Assembly (NCBI GenBank): GCA_003521815.1
Contig: DPHE01000058.1
Span: forward strand, 1,547-8,147
From: Colwellia sp.
GTDB lineage: Bacteria > Pseudomonadota > Gammaproteobacteria > Enterobacterales > Alteromonadaceae
DNA length: 6,601 nucleotides
Direction: 5' to 3'
Below are positions 1-6,346 of this stretch, one piece after another; the first letter of the stretch is position 1; each line of letters begins with the position of its first letter. The notes below the pieces were generated by a model. That model searched no databases. It saw only the letters and a list, made by a program, of their open reading frames with translations, and was not told the origin of the DNA. Both the position numbers and the translations under genes were made by a program.

Positions 1-22
1 GAAGGAAGGAAGGAAGGAAGGA
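1..22. repeat. GAAG tetranucleotide microsatellite at window edge
   Basis: Five full GAAG units plus GA run from the first base of the window, so the true length is unknown. The array is followed at once by GTCGAAGG (23-30), the reverse complement of the CCTTCGAC core that recurs at 2548, 2581, 6548 and 6556. The purine-rich strand and the position at the very edge fit either a real simple-sequence tract beside a REP-like element or a place where an assembly stopped in repeats. Confidence 0.85.
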
Positions 23-84
23 GTCGAAGGGTATAAGGGTTAACTCCTCCAATATTATTAAACCAATATAATTTAAGTGATAAA

Positions 85-129
85 ACAGGTCCTATTAACA
101 ATACATTTTAATAAATAAAAAGGGCCTGT
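85..129. repeat. Inverted repeat with 9-bp arms
   Basis: The arm ACAGGTCCT (85-93) faces AGGGCCTGT (121-129) across 27 AT-rich bases. All nine positions pair if one G-U wobble is allowed, so a transcript in either direction could fold. No T-run follows on the plus strand, so it does not look like a terminator. Its role is unknown. Confidence 0.45.
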
Positions 130-686
130 GACAACGCATGTAGGGGTTGGTGACTAGGGAAAGATCATGAAGCATCCTTATTTAATAGGTCCTCAAAGAT
201 ATTTTTGATGTGAAATACAATCTGATTTTTAAATAAAAACAGATCGATTTGACTATCGTATTTAGGTGTGTTCAAGATCTATAAAGTAAATATAGCTATT
301 ACAACAACGGTAAAAATTCATATTTTATAAACAGCCGCCCATCACATTAATTATCTAGTCGCTTAATTTCACGGTAAAGATGGAACTTTCACTGTTATTT
401 TTGATTGTTAAGTTAAGATTAACCACTAACTCAAAACTATTAGTTACATTCCATTATCAATAAGTTAAATTAATAAAAACAAATAATAAAAAAGTACAAT
501 CTAAAACAAATTTTATCCATCTATTTTCAAGAATATTAACATACGCCCCCAAGCTCAAAGACAGTGATTCTCTCTATAAGAGCGCTTTAAAAAAAATAAT
601 TGCAAGTTATGAAGTACTCAAACGACAGCTGTTCATTCGCTCACTCATATAAAAATAACACATTGATTTTATTTGATTAATTTAAT

Positions 687-718
687 CCGAACGTTTTAAG
701 AAACGTTCGGCTTTTTTT
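687..718 (+). terminator. Rho-independent terminator (orphan)
   Basis: The perfect 10-bp stem CCGAACGTTT / AAACGTTCGG (687-696 and 701-710) has a 4-base loop, TAAG. A C and seven T residues (711-718) follow on the plus strand. On the minus strand the hairpin is followed by mixed A/T sequence, not a T-run, so it works rightward. No recognisable gene lies upstream in the window. It must therefore end a small RNA, a very short or decayed gene, or a transcript entering from beyond the left edge. Confidence 0.85.
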
Positions 719-1093
719 AACCTAAACATCCTAATTATTTAGTACGCCGTTTTATACCTTAGCTGTTGAGGTACCTACGTTGTAAATTTTATTATTCAAA
801 CCTAAATCCCCATTATCGACCACTAGGCGGTATTTCTATCCATTTAATTTCAATTTAATTATTTTAAGACACGCTAAGACTAATATTATCATCGAAAGGA
901 CAAGGGGATTGCTCCGATTATGAGAATTTTAGAGTAATACTCAGGTAACAAAATAAAAATGGTATTAGCTTGTTGACTTAAAAAAACCAGTAATACAATG
1001 ATTTATATGTTTTAAATTTTTTGTCTTTTTTTATTTTACTTTTCTTCATCTTTTGATCAAATTGTTTGCATAAGAAATATAAGCCATACCCAC

Positions 1094-1119
1094 AGCTCAT
1101 AATGCAATGGATATGAGCT
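1094..1119. repeat. Perfect inverted repeat with 8-bp arms
   Basis: AGCTCATA (1094-1101) and TATGAGCT (1112-1119) are exact reverse complements separated by 10 bases. There is no T-run on either side, so it is not an intrinsic terminator. It sits 35 bases upstream of the doubtful rightward ORF at 1155 and could be an operator or a leader hairpin, but nothing else in the sequence supports a specific role. Confidence 0.45.
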
Positions 1120-1154
1120 CAAATATATATAATTAAATTGTTGAAGTAAAAAGT

Positions 1155-1439
1155 ATGACGCCTACAGAATATATTGATAAAGACTGCAAGAAAAAGTTAC
1201 AAAAAGAAAATACGATCTATAACGCTCGTAGCAATCAAAAAGTGTTAAATTTAGCTCAATTGTACTTTCTAAATAACCCAGTGAGTTTAAACAAAGCTAA
1301 CGTATATTTTAAAAATTTTATGAGAATTCAGCCATTACTGTTCTACTTAATCATTAAAAAAAGGGGCGGAATAGCATTACGCTCATCGAATATAATGGCG
1401 CGCATATTTGTTATAAAGTACAAAAATAAGAAGAAATAA
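1155..1439 (+). CDS. Doubtful small hypothetical protein, 94 aa
   Basis: I do not recognise this protein. The frame encodes a lysine-rich basic peptide (15 Lys of 94) with one short hydrophobic stretch near residues 59-67 (QPLLFYLII) and no known motif. In its favour, a run this long without a stop is not common in such AT-rich DNA, and a weak GAAG lies 8 bases before the ATG (1143-1146). Against it, the last 57 bases lie inside the well-supported wecA-type gene on the other strand and cross that gene's candidate terminator. The upstream promoter options are poor: TTGATC and TATAAG are 19 bases apart at 1053-1083. It may be a decaying gene or chance. Confidence 0.28.
   Translation: MTPTEYIDKDCKKKLQKENTIYNARSNQKVLNLAQLYFLNNPVSLNKANVYFKNFMRIQPLLFYLIIKKRGGIALRSSNIMARIFVIKYKNKKK
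1356..1382 (-). terminator. Candidate terminator of the wecA-type gene
   Basis: Read on the minus strand, GCGTAAT and ATTCCGC form a stem of six pairs with one mismatch around a 3-base loop (1366-1382). Three C residues and seven T residues follow (down to 1356). The hairpin abuts the TGA stop codon at 1383-1385. The stem is short and the T-run starts three bases after it, so termination efficiency is uncertain. The position directly after the stop is what makes it credible. Confidence 0.4.
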
Positions 1440-2405
1440 CAACAACGAACTACTTTCTGCTATTTCAAAGTATTCACCTACTAGGCCAATGATAGACATC
1501 AATACGGAAAAAACAGAGATAAATACTAATGCTTGTTCTGATGATAAACCAGCACGTTGAAGAATATGATGTAAATGATCTCTATCAGGTTTAAATGGAG
1601 ACTTACTTTTTTTTACTCTGCGATAGACAATCGCTAACATATCCATTAGTGGTATGGCACAAATCCATAATGCAGTTACAGGTCGAAACGATGCATTTTC
1701 ACCTTGTGTGCCCATTGACAACAACCAAATAACACTTAAACCAATAAACATACTTCCTGCATCACCCATAAATATTTTTTTGGTGAATTTTTTAAAAAAA
1801 CCAAGATTGAAAATTAAATAAGGTAACGTAGCTGTAGCTAATATTAATGGATAACTTAAATAGTCTTGACTACCGCTCATTAAAAACAGAATCGCAATAG
1901 CTGTAAAAGTATTTAAACTTAACATACCTAGTAGGCCATCAATGCCATCTATCATGTTGTATGCGTTAATCAGAACGATAATGGCTATATAAGTGAATAT
2001 AACACCAAAGGGACCCAGTTGAATATCACCTAATCCGATCAGGTTACCTAGGTTTGAAATTGAATCGCCAACACCATAAATCATTAAGCTGGCAACAATA
2101 ATTTGACCGACAATACGAATTCGCACTCGTAAGTCAAATTTATCATCTAGAACGCCAATAAACACAATCATCGCTGAGGCGATAAGGTACATACGTAATT
2201 CAATAGTATTGGGTAACCATATGAGACTAGCCGCGAGTACGGCTATATAGATTGAAATGCCACCAATTAATGGGATCTGGCCTGCGTGATGCTTTCTTTC
2301 GTTTGGTTTATCAAGTAAACCAACTTCAATAGCAACCGGCTTAAACAATTTTATGGCTAAAACTGCGAAGCAAAAGGCGGTGAGTGCTGTAAAAAATATA
2401 GTCAT
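1383..2405 (-). CDS. wecA: WecA-like undecaprenyl-phosphate sugar-1-phosphate transferase
   Basis: This is a 340-residue integral membrane protein of the MraY/WecA family (glycosyltransferase family 4). Such enzymes transfer a HexNAc-1-phosphate, GlcNAc-1-P for WecA itself, from a UDP-sugar to undecaprenyl phosphate at the cytoplasmic face, starting O-antigen, ECA or capsule-type glycans. Visible family motifs in order are DKPNERKHH (32-40), the Mg-binding DD at 87-88, NAYNMIDGIDGL (147-158) with D153 and D156, FMGDAGS (212-218), and the WecA-type DHLHH (276-280) with H277, H279 and H280. Hydrophobic helices fill the rest. The ATG at 2405 follows two AGGGA motifs at 3 and 9 bases and gives the normal N-terminal helix. 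E. coli WecA is somewhat longer at its C-terminus. The exact sugar, and whether this is the wecA ortholog or a paralog in a surface-polysaccharide locus, cannot be told here. No polysaccharide gene is adjacent inside the window. Confidence 0.93.
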   Translation of the reverse strand: MTIFFTALTAFCFAVLAIKLFKPVAIEVGLLDKPNERKHHAGQIPLIGGISIYIAVLAASLIWLPNTIELRMYLIASAMIVFIGVLDDKFDLRVRIRIVGQIIVASLMIYGVGDSISNLGNLIGLGDIQLGPFGVIFTYIAIIVLINAYNMIDGIDGLLGMLSLNTFTAIAILFLMSGSQDYLSYPLILATATLPYLIFNLGFFKKFTKKIFMGDAGSMFIGLSVIWLLSMGTQGENASFRPVTALWICAIPLMDMLAIVYRRVKKSKSPFKPDRDHLHHILQRAGLSSEQALVFISVFSVLMSIIGLVGEYFEIAESSSLLLFLLIFVLYNKYARHYIR

Positions 2406-2408
2406 GTA

Positions 2409-2431
2409 TCCCTGTCCCTGTAGGAATTATA
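2409..2431 (-). promoter_or_regulatory. wecA-type -10 box and tandem ribosome binding sites
   Basis: Minus-strand TATAAT (2431-2426) is a perfect -10 box. The best -35 is TTGCTA, 19 bases upstream at 2456-2451, which is longer than ideal. Transcription would start near 2419, leaving a leader of only about 14 bases. That leader contains AGGGA (2419-2415) and a second AGGGA (2413-2409), 9 and 3 bases before the ATG. The distal copy has the better spacing. Confidence 0.45.
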
Positions 2432-2543
2432 CTTTAAAATTAAGTTACGTTAGCAATGAGGCTATTAGATATATGATAATTTTACTAAGACTAAAGCTTA
2501 GCTCACCTTATCTTATCTTGCAATTTCACTTTTTGCACTGGAT

Positions 2544-2613
2544 CTTTCCTTCGACAAGCTCAGGACAATCGGAAAGGCTTCCTTCGACGGCTTCGCGCTC
2601 AGGGCGAACGGAG
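2544..2613. repeat. REP-like palindromic repeat pair
   Basis: Two related units lie side by side. The first holds CCTTCGACAAGCTCAG (2548-2563), identical over 16 bases to 6556-6571, and is enclosed by CTTTCC (2544-2549) and GGAAAG (2571-2576). The second starts with CCTTCGAC (2581-2588) and contains TTCGC (2592-2596) and GCGAA (2604-2608) around a 7-base loop, then CGAACGG. This CCTTCGAC...CTCAGG...CGAACGG pattern resembles the dispersed palindromic repeats found between genes in many proteobacteria. Such repeats are often mobilised by REP-associated tyrosine transposases, but no such gene is visible here. Confidence 0.65.
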
Positions 2614-2675
2614 ATAATCGGAGATAAATGAGCTGATGCCCAGCTGTGTTAATTCAGCGTTAGAGTACAGCGATA

Positions 2676-2721
2676 CTTGCTTTCGTCCTGTTGAGGAGGT
2701 TGAGCAGGCAGAAAGGGCGAG
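2676..2721. repeat. Long imperfect hairpin
   Basis: The arm CTTGCTTTCGTCCTG (2676-2690) can pair with the arm 2705-2721, which begins CAGGCAGAAAG and ends GCGAG. Four pairs close a 14-base loop, followed by a two-by-two mismatch, four more pairs, a GG bulge and five outer pairs including one G-U. It lies just right of the REP-like pair and may be a further, decayed member of an inserted element. I cannot assign it to a family. Confidence 0.35.
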
Positions 2722-2801
2722 TAGGATAAACATATAGGGTAGAATTTTTTTATCACACTAAATATATTGAAGTTAAAAAATCATCCTATCATTTGAACAT
2801 A

Positions 2802-2828
2802 AAAAAACCGAGACATGCTCGGTTTTTT
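2802..2828. terminator. Bidirectional terminator of the oad operon
   Basis: AAAAAACCGAG (2802-2812) and CTCGGTTTTTT (2818-2828) are exact complements around a 5-base loop. The GC core is CCGAG/CTCGG, with a T-run on both strands (seven T on the minus strand, six on the plus). It lies 45 bases past the oadB stop codon, so its main job is to end the leftward oadGAB transcript and insulate the wecA-type gene. It could also stop any rightward transcript entering the operon. Confidence 0.92.
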
Positions 2829-2873
2829 AATTTTATGTTTATGTTGATGTTTATAAAAGTAACGGTTTACACT

Positions 2874-4004
2874 TTACCCTACTAACGCGAGTAGTATACC
2901 GGCGGCTACCGCTGAGCCAAGCACACCAGCCACATTAGGGCCCATTGCATGCATCAGTAGGAAGTTATGAGGATTAGCCTCTAAACCGACTTTGTTGGCA
3001 ACCCTAGCCGCCATTGGTACCGCTGAAACCCCAGCAGCACCGATTAATGGATTAATAGGGACCTTAGAAACCTTATTCATCAGTTTAGCCATTAATACCC
3101 CTGAAGCAGTACCAATAGAAAAAGCAACAGCTCCCAACCCTAAAATACCTAAGGTTTCAATGTTTAAGAAGGCTTCTGCACTTAGTTTTGAACCAACACC
3201 TAAGCCAAGTAAAATAGTCGTAATGTTAATCAATTCATTTTGAGCAGTTGAGCTTAAACGATCAACCACACCAGATTCACGCATCAAATTACCTAAACAG
3301 AACATACCAACTAATGGCGTAGCTGAAGGTAAAAAGAATATAGTCATTAGTAATACACCTAATGGAAATATAACTTTTTCAATTTTAGTTACAGGACGAA
3401 GCTGTGCCATTTCAATTTTACGTTCTTCTAAGGTGGTTAACGCTTTCATAATTGGTGGCTGAATAATAGGTACTAATGCCATATATGAATACGCGGCTAC
3501 CGCAATTGCACCTAACAATTCAGGCGCTAACTTAGAAGCTAAAAATATTGCAGTTGGACCATCAGCACCACCAATAATAGCAATGGCTGATGCCTCTCTT
3601 AATGTAAACTCAATCCCAGGAACAGCATTCAGTGCAATTGCGCCAAATAAAGTAGCAAAAATACCGGTTTGTGCTGCAGCCCCTAAAAGTAAAGTTTTAG
3701 GGTTGGCGATTAATGCACCAAAATCAGTCATAGCCCCTACACCCATAAAAATAAGCAAAGGAAAAATACCCGTATCGATACCTGCATAATAAATATAATG
3801 CAATAAACCACCAACGTCACTAAAGCCAGCAATAGGAATGTTGGTTAAAACAGCGCCAAATCCCATTGGCAATAATAATAACGGTTCAAAATTCTTAGCA
3901 ATAGCAAGATAGAGTAAACCACACCCTACTAGCATCATAATCATTTGGCCTAACTCAAAGTTAGCTAAGCCAGTTGAGAGCCATAATTTATATAACGAAT
4001 CCAT
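2874..4004 (-). CDS. oadB: Oxaloacetate decarboxylase Na+ pump, beta subunit
   Basis: This 376-residue, highly hydrophobic protein is the membrane subunit that decarboxylates carboxybiotin on OadA and couples it to Na+ export (complex EC 7.2.4.2). The [10 protein letters not shown] motif (145-154) gives D148, and AYSYMALVP (171-179) gives Y174. The segment [17 protein letters not shown] (318-334) holds N318, G322, S327 and R334. These match the functional residues I recall for Klebsiella OadB (D203, Y229, N373, G377, S382, R389) at a constant offset of 55, so the active site is complete. The protein is simply the shorter form lacking the extra N-terminal part. Helices span nearly the whole length. 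The start at 4004 has AGGGG five bases upstream, overlapping the oadA stop. The beta subunits of methylmalonyl-CoA and glutaconyl-CoA decarboxylases are homologous, but the OadA partner points to oxaloacetate. Confidence 0.96.
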   Translation of the reverse strand: MDSLYKLWLSTGLANFELGQMIMMLVGCGLLYLAIAKNFEPLLLLPMGFGAVLTNIPIAGFSDVGGLLHYIYYAGIDTGIFPLLIFMGVGAMTDFGALIANPKTLLLGAAAQTGIFATLFGAIALNAVPGIEFTLREASAIAIIGGADGPTAIFLASKLAPELLGAIAVAAYSYMALVPIIQPPIMKALTTLEERKIEMAQLRPVTKIEKVIFPLGVLLMTIFFLPSATPLVGMFCLGNLMRESGVVDRLSSTAQNELINITTILLGLGVGSKLSAEAFLNIETLGILGLGAVAFSIGTASGVLMAKLMNKVSKVPINPLIGAAGVSAVPMAARVANKVGLEANPHNFLLMHAMGPNVAGVLGSAVAAGILLALVG

Positions 4005-4009
4005 GCTAT

Positions 4010-4014
4010 CCCCT
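4010..4014 (-). promoter_or_regulatory. oadB ribosome binding site overlapping the oadA stop
   Basis: Minus-strand AGGGG lies five bases before the oadB ATG and shares bases with the TAG stop codon of oadA (4015-4013). The genes are only 8 bases apart. A ribosome finishing oadA would therefore uncover or directly hand over to the oadB start, which suits subunits needed in a fixed ratio. Confidence 0.7.
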
Positions 4015-5803
4015 ATGAAAAGCTAAGTAATGCATCACCAACAGAAACGGAATCGCCTTCTTTAGTGTGCAAACTAGTAATAACGCCTGCATTCACTGCA
4101 CGAATTTCGGTTTCCATTTTCATCGCTTCCATGATGATAACAACGTCACCTGCTTCAACAGAATCCCCTTCATCAACAAGCACTTTAAAAATGTTACCTG
4201 ATAAAGGTGCATTCAAAGTTTCTTCCGCTGTGATAGACGCTGATTGCTTAATAGCATCATCACCTGCTGGGTGAGTAATCGCTTCAATAGAACCACCTGG
4301 TGCTACAACTACATCATAAACTTTACCATCAACGCTAACAGCATAGTTTTCTGGTTCTGTTAATGCGCTTGGCTCAGCTGATTGAGCAGTTGACTTAGCC
4401 GCTGCCGGGTTAGCTTTAGTTGGAATAGGTTCAAAGGCAGCAGGGTTATTACGATTCTCTAAGAATTTCAAACCAATCTGTGGGAATAAAGCATAGGTCA
4501 AAACATCATCTATCACTTCATCTGCTAGATCGATATTTTTTTCTTTAGCCAATTCTTGTAACTCTGTAGATAATTTATCAACTTCTGGATCAAGTAAATC
4601 TGCTGGACGACAAGTAATTACGTCTTTACCATCTAAAATGCGTGCTTGTAGCTCAGCATCAACAGGTGCAGCCGTAGCACCGTATTCACCTTTCAATACC
4701 CCCGCAGTTTCTTTAGTAACAGACTTATAACGCTCACCGGTTAATACATTTAATACCGCTTGTGTACCAACGATTTGTGACGTTGGCGTTACCAATGGAA
4801 TATAACCTAAATCCTTACGTACTTTTGGAATTTCAGTTAATACTTCATCAAACTTATCGCTTGCGCCTTGTTCTTTAAGTTGATTTTCCATGTTAGTTAA
4901 CATGCCACCTGGCACTTGTGCGGTCAAAATACGCGCATCAACGCCTTTTAAGCTACCTTCAAACTCAGCATATTTTTGTCTGACGTCACGGAAGTATGCC
5001 GCAACCTCAGCCATTTTTTCAATATTTAAACCTGTATCACGTTTACTGCCTTCAACAATAGCCGCAATAGTTTCTGTTGGAGAATGGCCATAAGTCATAC
5101 TCATTGAAGAAATTGACGTATCAATAACATCAATATCACTATCAATTGCTTTCATTTGCGTAGCAATGCTTAAGCCTGTAGTCGCATGACAATGTAACGC
5201 GATAGGTAAAGCAACGGTTTCTTTAAGACGACTAATTAATTCAGCGGCATCGTAAGGCTTTAATAAACCTGACATATCTTTAATACATAAAGAATGTGCG
5301 CCCATATCTTCAAGCTGCTTGGCCATAGTCAACCAACCTTCAAGCGTATGAACAGGGCTTTCGGTATAACTTAACGTACCTTGTGCGTGGGCACCTACTT
5401 TAACAGCGGCTTTAATTGATGTTTGTAAGTTACGAACATCATTCATAGCGTCAAAAATACGGAACACATCAACACCATTAATGTGGGCTCTCTCAACGAA
5501 TTTTTCTACTACATCATCTGCATAGTGGCGGTAACCAAGAATATTTTGACCCCGAAATAACATCTGTTGTTTTGTTTTTGGCATAGCCTTTTTCAACGCA
5601 CGAATACGATGCCAAGGATCTTCACCTAAATAGCGAATACAAGAATCAAATGTTGCTCCGCCCCAAGATTCAATAGACCAATAACCTACGTCATCAAGTG
5701 TTGACGCTATAGGCAACATATCTTCTAAACGAAGTCTTGTTGCTAATATTGATTGATGACCATCTCTTAAGACAACTTCGGTAATACCTAATGGTTTGCT
5801 CAT
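4013..5803 (-). CDS. oadA: Oxaloacetate decarboxylase Na+ pump, alpha subunit
   Basis: OadA transfers the carboxyl group from oxaloacetate to its own biotin, releasing pyruvate, and works on the cytoplasmic side of the complex. The 596-residue protein has three parts. The carboxyltransferase TIM barrel begins with RDGHQS (13-18, D14) and contains K175 in IKDMSG and the metal ligands H204 and H206 in LHCHATTG. The conserved PYC/OADA region follows to about residue 455. An Ala/Pro/Ser-rich linker (about 462-485) then leads to a C-terminal biotinyl domain with EAMKM at 559-563, so K562 is the biotinylated lysine, 34 residues from the end. The open frame extends 27 codons upstream to 5884, but that part overlaps oadG. 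The chosen ATG at 5803 has AAGGG seven bases upstream and gives the family N-terminus ([18 protein letters not shown]). The length is normal for OadA. It resembles the pyruvate carboxylase B subunit, but the flanking oadG and oadB settle the role. Confidence 0.96.
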   Translation of the reverse strand: MSKPLGITEVVLRDGHQSILATRLRLEDMLPIASTLDDVGYWSIESWGGATFDSCIRYLGEDPWHRIRALKKAMPKTKQQMLFRGQNILGYRHYADDVVEKFVERAHINGVDVFRIFDAMNDVRNLQTSIKAAVKVGAHAQGTLSYTESPVHTLEGWLTMAKQLEDMGAHSLCIKDMSGLLKPYDAAELISRLKETVALPIALHCHATTGLSIATQMKAIDSDIDVIDTSISSMSMTYGHSPTETIAAIVEGSKRDTGLNIEKMAEVAAYFRDVRQKYAEFEGSLKGVDARILTAQVPGGMLTNMENQLKEQGASDKFDEVLTEIPKVRKDLGYIPLVTPTSQIVGTQAVLNVLTGERYKSVTKETAGVLKGEYGATAAPVDAELQARILDGKDVITCRPADLLDPEVDKLSTELQELAKEKNIDLADEVIDDVLTYALFPQIGLKFLENRNNPAAFEPIPTKANPAAAKSTAQSAEPSALTEPENYAVSVDGKVYDVVVAPGGSIEAITHPAGDDAIKQSASITAEETLNAPLSGNIFKVLVDEGDSVEAGDVVIIMEAMKMETEIRAVNAGVITSLHTKEGDSVSVGDALLSFS

Positions 5804-5810
5804 GATAATG

Positions 5811-5815
5811 CCCTT
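5811..5815 (-). promoter_or_regulatory. oadA ribosome binding site, fixes the start codon
   Basis: Minus-strand AAGGG lies seven bases before the ATG at 5803 and overlaps the TAA stop of oadG (5816-5814). It supports the internal start over the longer frame beginning at 5884, and it suggests that translation of oadA is coupled to oadG, as at the oadA/oadB junction. Confidence 0.75.
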
Positions 5816-6110
5816 ATATTTTTGAATTCTGTATAGAAGAAGGTGGTTGAGAGTGCTGTTGGCGATAACGAGTAACAGCTCCACTTATTGCTGCAACAAT
5901 GGCAGGAGATATCTCACCGCTGGCAGCCTTATTATTTTTTTTATTCGAACGAGTATTCGTTGGTGCAATAGGATCTGGAAATTTAACCGCTAATTTAGCC
6001 AATACTGTAGTAATAAAAAGTATCAATAAGCTTAAAAAAGCGAATACAACCACCATTCCGGCTAACATAAGTGTGCCAGCTTCTAAAAACTGCTGTTCCA
6101 TACTGTTCAT
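5814..6110 (-). CDS. oadG: Oxaloacetate decarboxylase Na+ pump, gamma subunit
   Basis: OadG is the small single-pass membrane subunit that holds OadA to OadB and helps assemble the pump. The 98-residue product has one transmembrane helix at about residues 11-36, including the typical [15 protein letters not shown] run. A hydrophilic cytoplasmic tail follows, rich in Lys and Asn at 52-61, then an alanine-rich segment ending in AVTRYRQQH near residues 78-86, where OadG proteins bind OadA. Only one histidine (H86) is present in the tail, whereas Klebsiella OadG has several histidines implicated in Zn binding. The first ATG (6110) has GAG eight bases upstream; a second ATG three codons later is less well placed. 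It is the first gene of the operon and lies 10 bases before oadA. Small and poorly conserved, it is identified as much by its position as by sequence. Confidence 0.92.
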   Translation of the reverse strand: MNSMEQQFLEAGTLMLAGMVVVFAFLSLLILFITTVLAKLAVKFPDPIAPTNTRSNKKNNKAASGEISPAIVAAISGAVTRYRQQHSQPPSSIQNSKI

Positions 6111-6272
6111 TATTTAATCTCATTCGAAAATTTATGAAATTAGAATAATCACTCTACAGACTAAAAACAAACATTATTTTTCATTTTCACAAAAATAACT
6201 TAAGGTCAAGACCTAAAATACACAACATTCAGTGTTTTTCACTAATTATTTACCTAATATTGCATAAAAGAG

Positions 6273-6288
6273 ATATTGTATACAATAT
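6273..6288. promoter_or_regulatory. Operator-like 16-bp perfect palindrome
   Basis: ATATTGTATACAATAT reads the same on both strands. Its core TTGTATACAA resembles operators of GntR-family repressors (FadR/VanR branch), which is inference from pattern only. It would lie about 22-37 bases downstream of the predicted oad transcription start, a position suited to repression. A 14-bp near-copy lies 54 bp away, centre to centre (6328-6341). Confidence 0.55.
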
Positions 6289-6316
6289 AAAGCTAATAGT
6301 TATAGGCTTTAAAGCA

Positions 6317-6346
6317 ATTATAAATAGTATTTTATACAATATACAA
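6317..6346 (-). promoter_or_regulatory. Candidate sigma-70 promoter of oadGAB
   Basis: Minus-strand TATAAT (6322-6317) is a perfect -10 box. TTGTAT (6346-6341) is a modest -35 at 18-base spacing. Transcription would begin near 6310 and give a leader of about 200 bases. The weak -35 and the operator-like palindrome lying in the spacer fit a regulated promoter. The region is so AT-rich that other -10-like sequences exist, so the assignment is tentative. Confidence 0.45.
6328..6341. promoter_or_regulatory. Second operator-like palindrome within the promoter
   Basis: TATTTTATACAATA differs at one base from the centre of the perfect palindrome at 6273-6288 (TATTGTATACAATA). It lies between the candidate -35 and -10 boxes of the oad promoter, touching the last base of the -35. 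A protein bound here would block RNA polymerase. The match of two sites in one short region is the main evidence; the regulator is not encoded in the window. Confidence 0.48.

Larger units (their letters stand above)
1..1154. other. Gene-poor AT-rich region
   Basis: No open frame of convincing length or recognisable product is visible on either strand over about 1.15 kb. The stretch is AT-rich with frequent stops in all frames. It does contain a GAAG tract at 1-22, an inverted repeat at 85-129, a strong rightward terminator at 687-718 and an inverted repeat at 1094-1119. A 23-codon frame (609-680, ATG to TAA) ends six bases before the terminator but has no Shine-Dalgarno site. I found no tRNA or rRNA. 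The region may be a decayed gene, a place where a small RNA is made, or plain spacer at the end of a polysaccharide locus. Confidence 0.7.
2406..2873. other. Intergenic region between oadB and the wecA-type gene
   Basis: These 468 bases carry no convincing gene; the open frame across 2353-2631 on the plus strand is a shadow of the wecA-type N-terminus plus repeat sequence. From left to right they hold the wecA-type promoter and ribosome binding sites, two REP-like palindromic units (2544-2613), a longer imperfect hairpin (2676-2721), and the oad operon terminator (2802-2828). The part from about 2548 to 2720 is visibly more GC-rich than its surroundings, as expected of inserted repeat elements. 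Confidence 0.7.

Noticed and set aside
745..895. Minus-strand frame with a single internal TAG, possible readthrough gene or pseudogene
   Set aside because: Only about 18 and 26 codons lie on either side of the stop, there is no Shine-Dalgarno site, and the peptide is not recognisable. It is within what chance gives in this region.
973..999. TTGACT and TACAAT as a rightward promoter
   Set aside because: The boxes match well but are only 15 bases apart, and no supported gene follows.
1..1154. CRISPR array, tRNA or rRNA in the gene-poor region
   Set aside because: No regularly spaced direct repeats, no cloverleaf with a TTCGA-type arm and acceptor pairing, and no rRNA-like blocks are visible.
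2353..2631. 92-codon plus-strand frame
   Set aside because: It begins antisense inside the wecA-type N-terminus, crosses that gene's promoter and ends in REP-like repeat sequence; the peptide resembles no protein.
2992..5093. Several plus-strand frames of 67-83 codons inside oadB and oadA
   Set aside because: They are antisense shadows of two well-supported genes and show no independent start signals or motifs.
5804..5884. 27-codon upstream extension of oadA (alternative start at 5884)
   Set aside because: It lies inside the 3' part of oadG in another frame, has no ribosome binding site comparable to AAGGG before 5803, and the known OadA N-terminus begins at [10 protein letters not shown].
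5899..6117. 72-codon plus-strand frame opposite oadG
   Set aside because: It is the antisense of oadG; its hydrophobic look comes from the transmembrane helix codons on the other strand.
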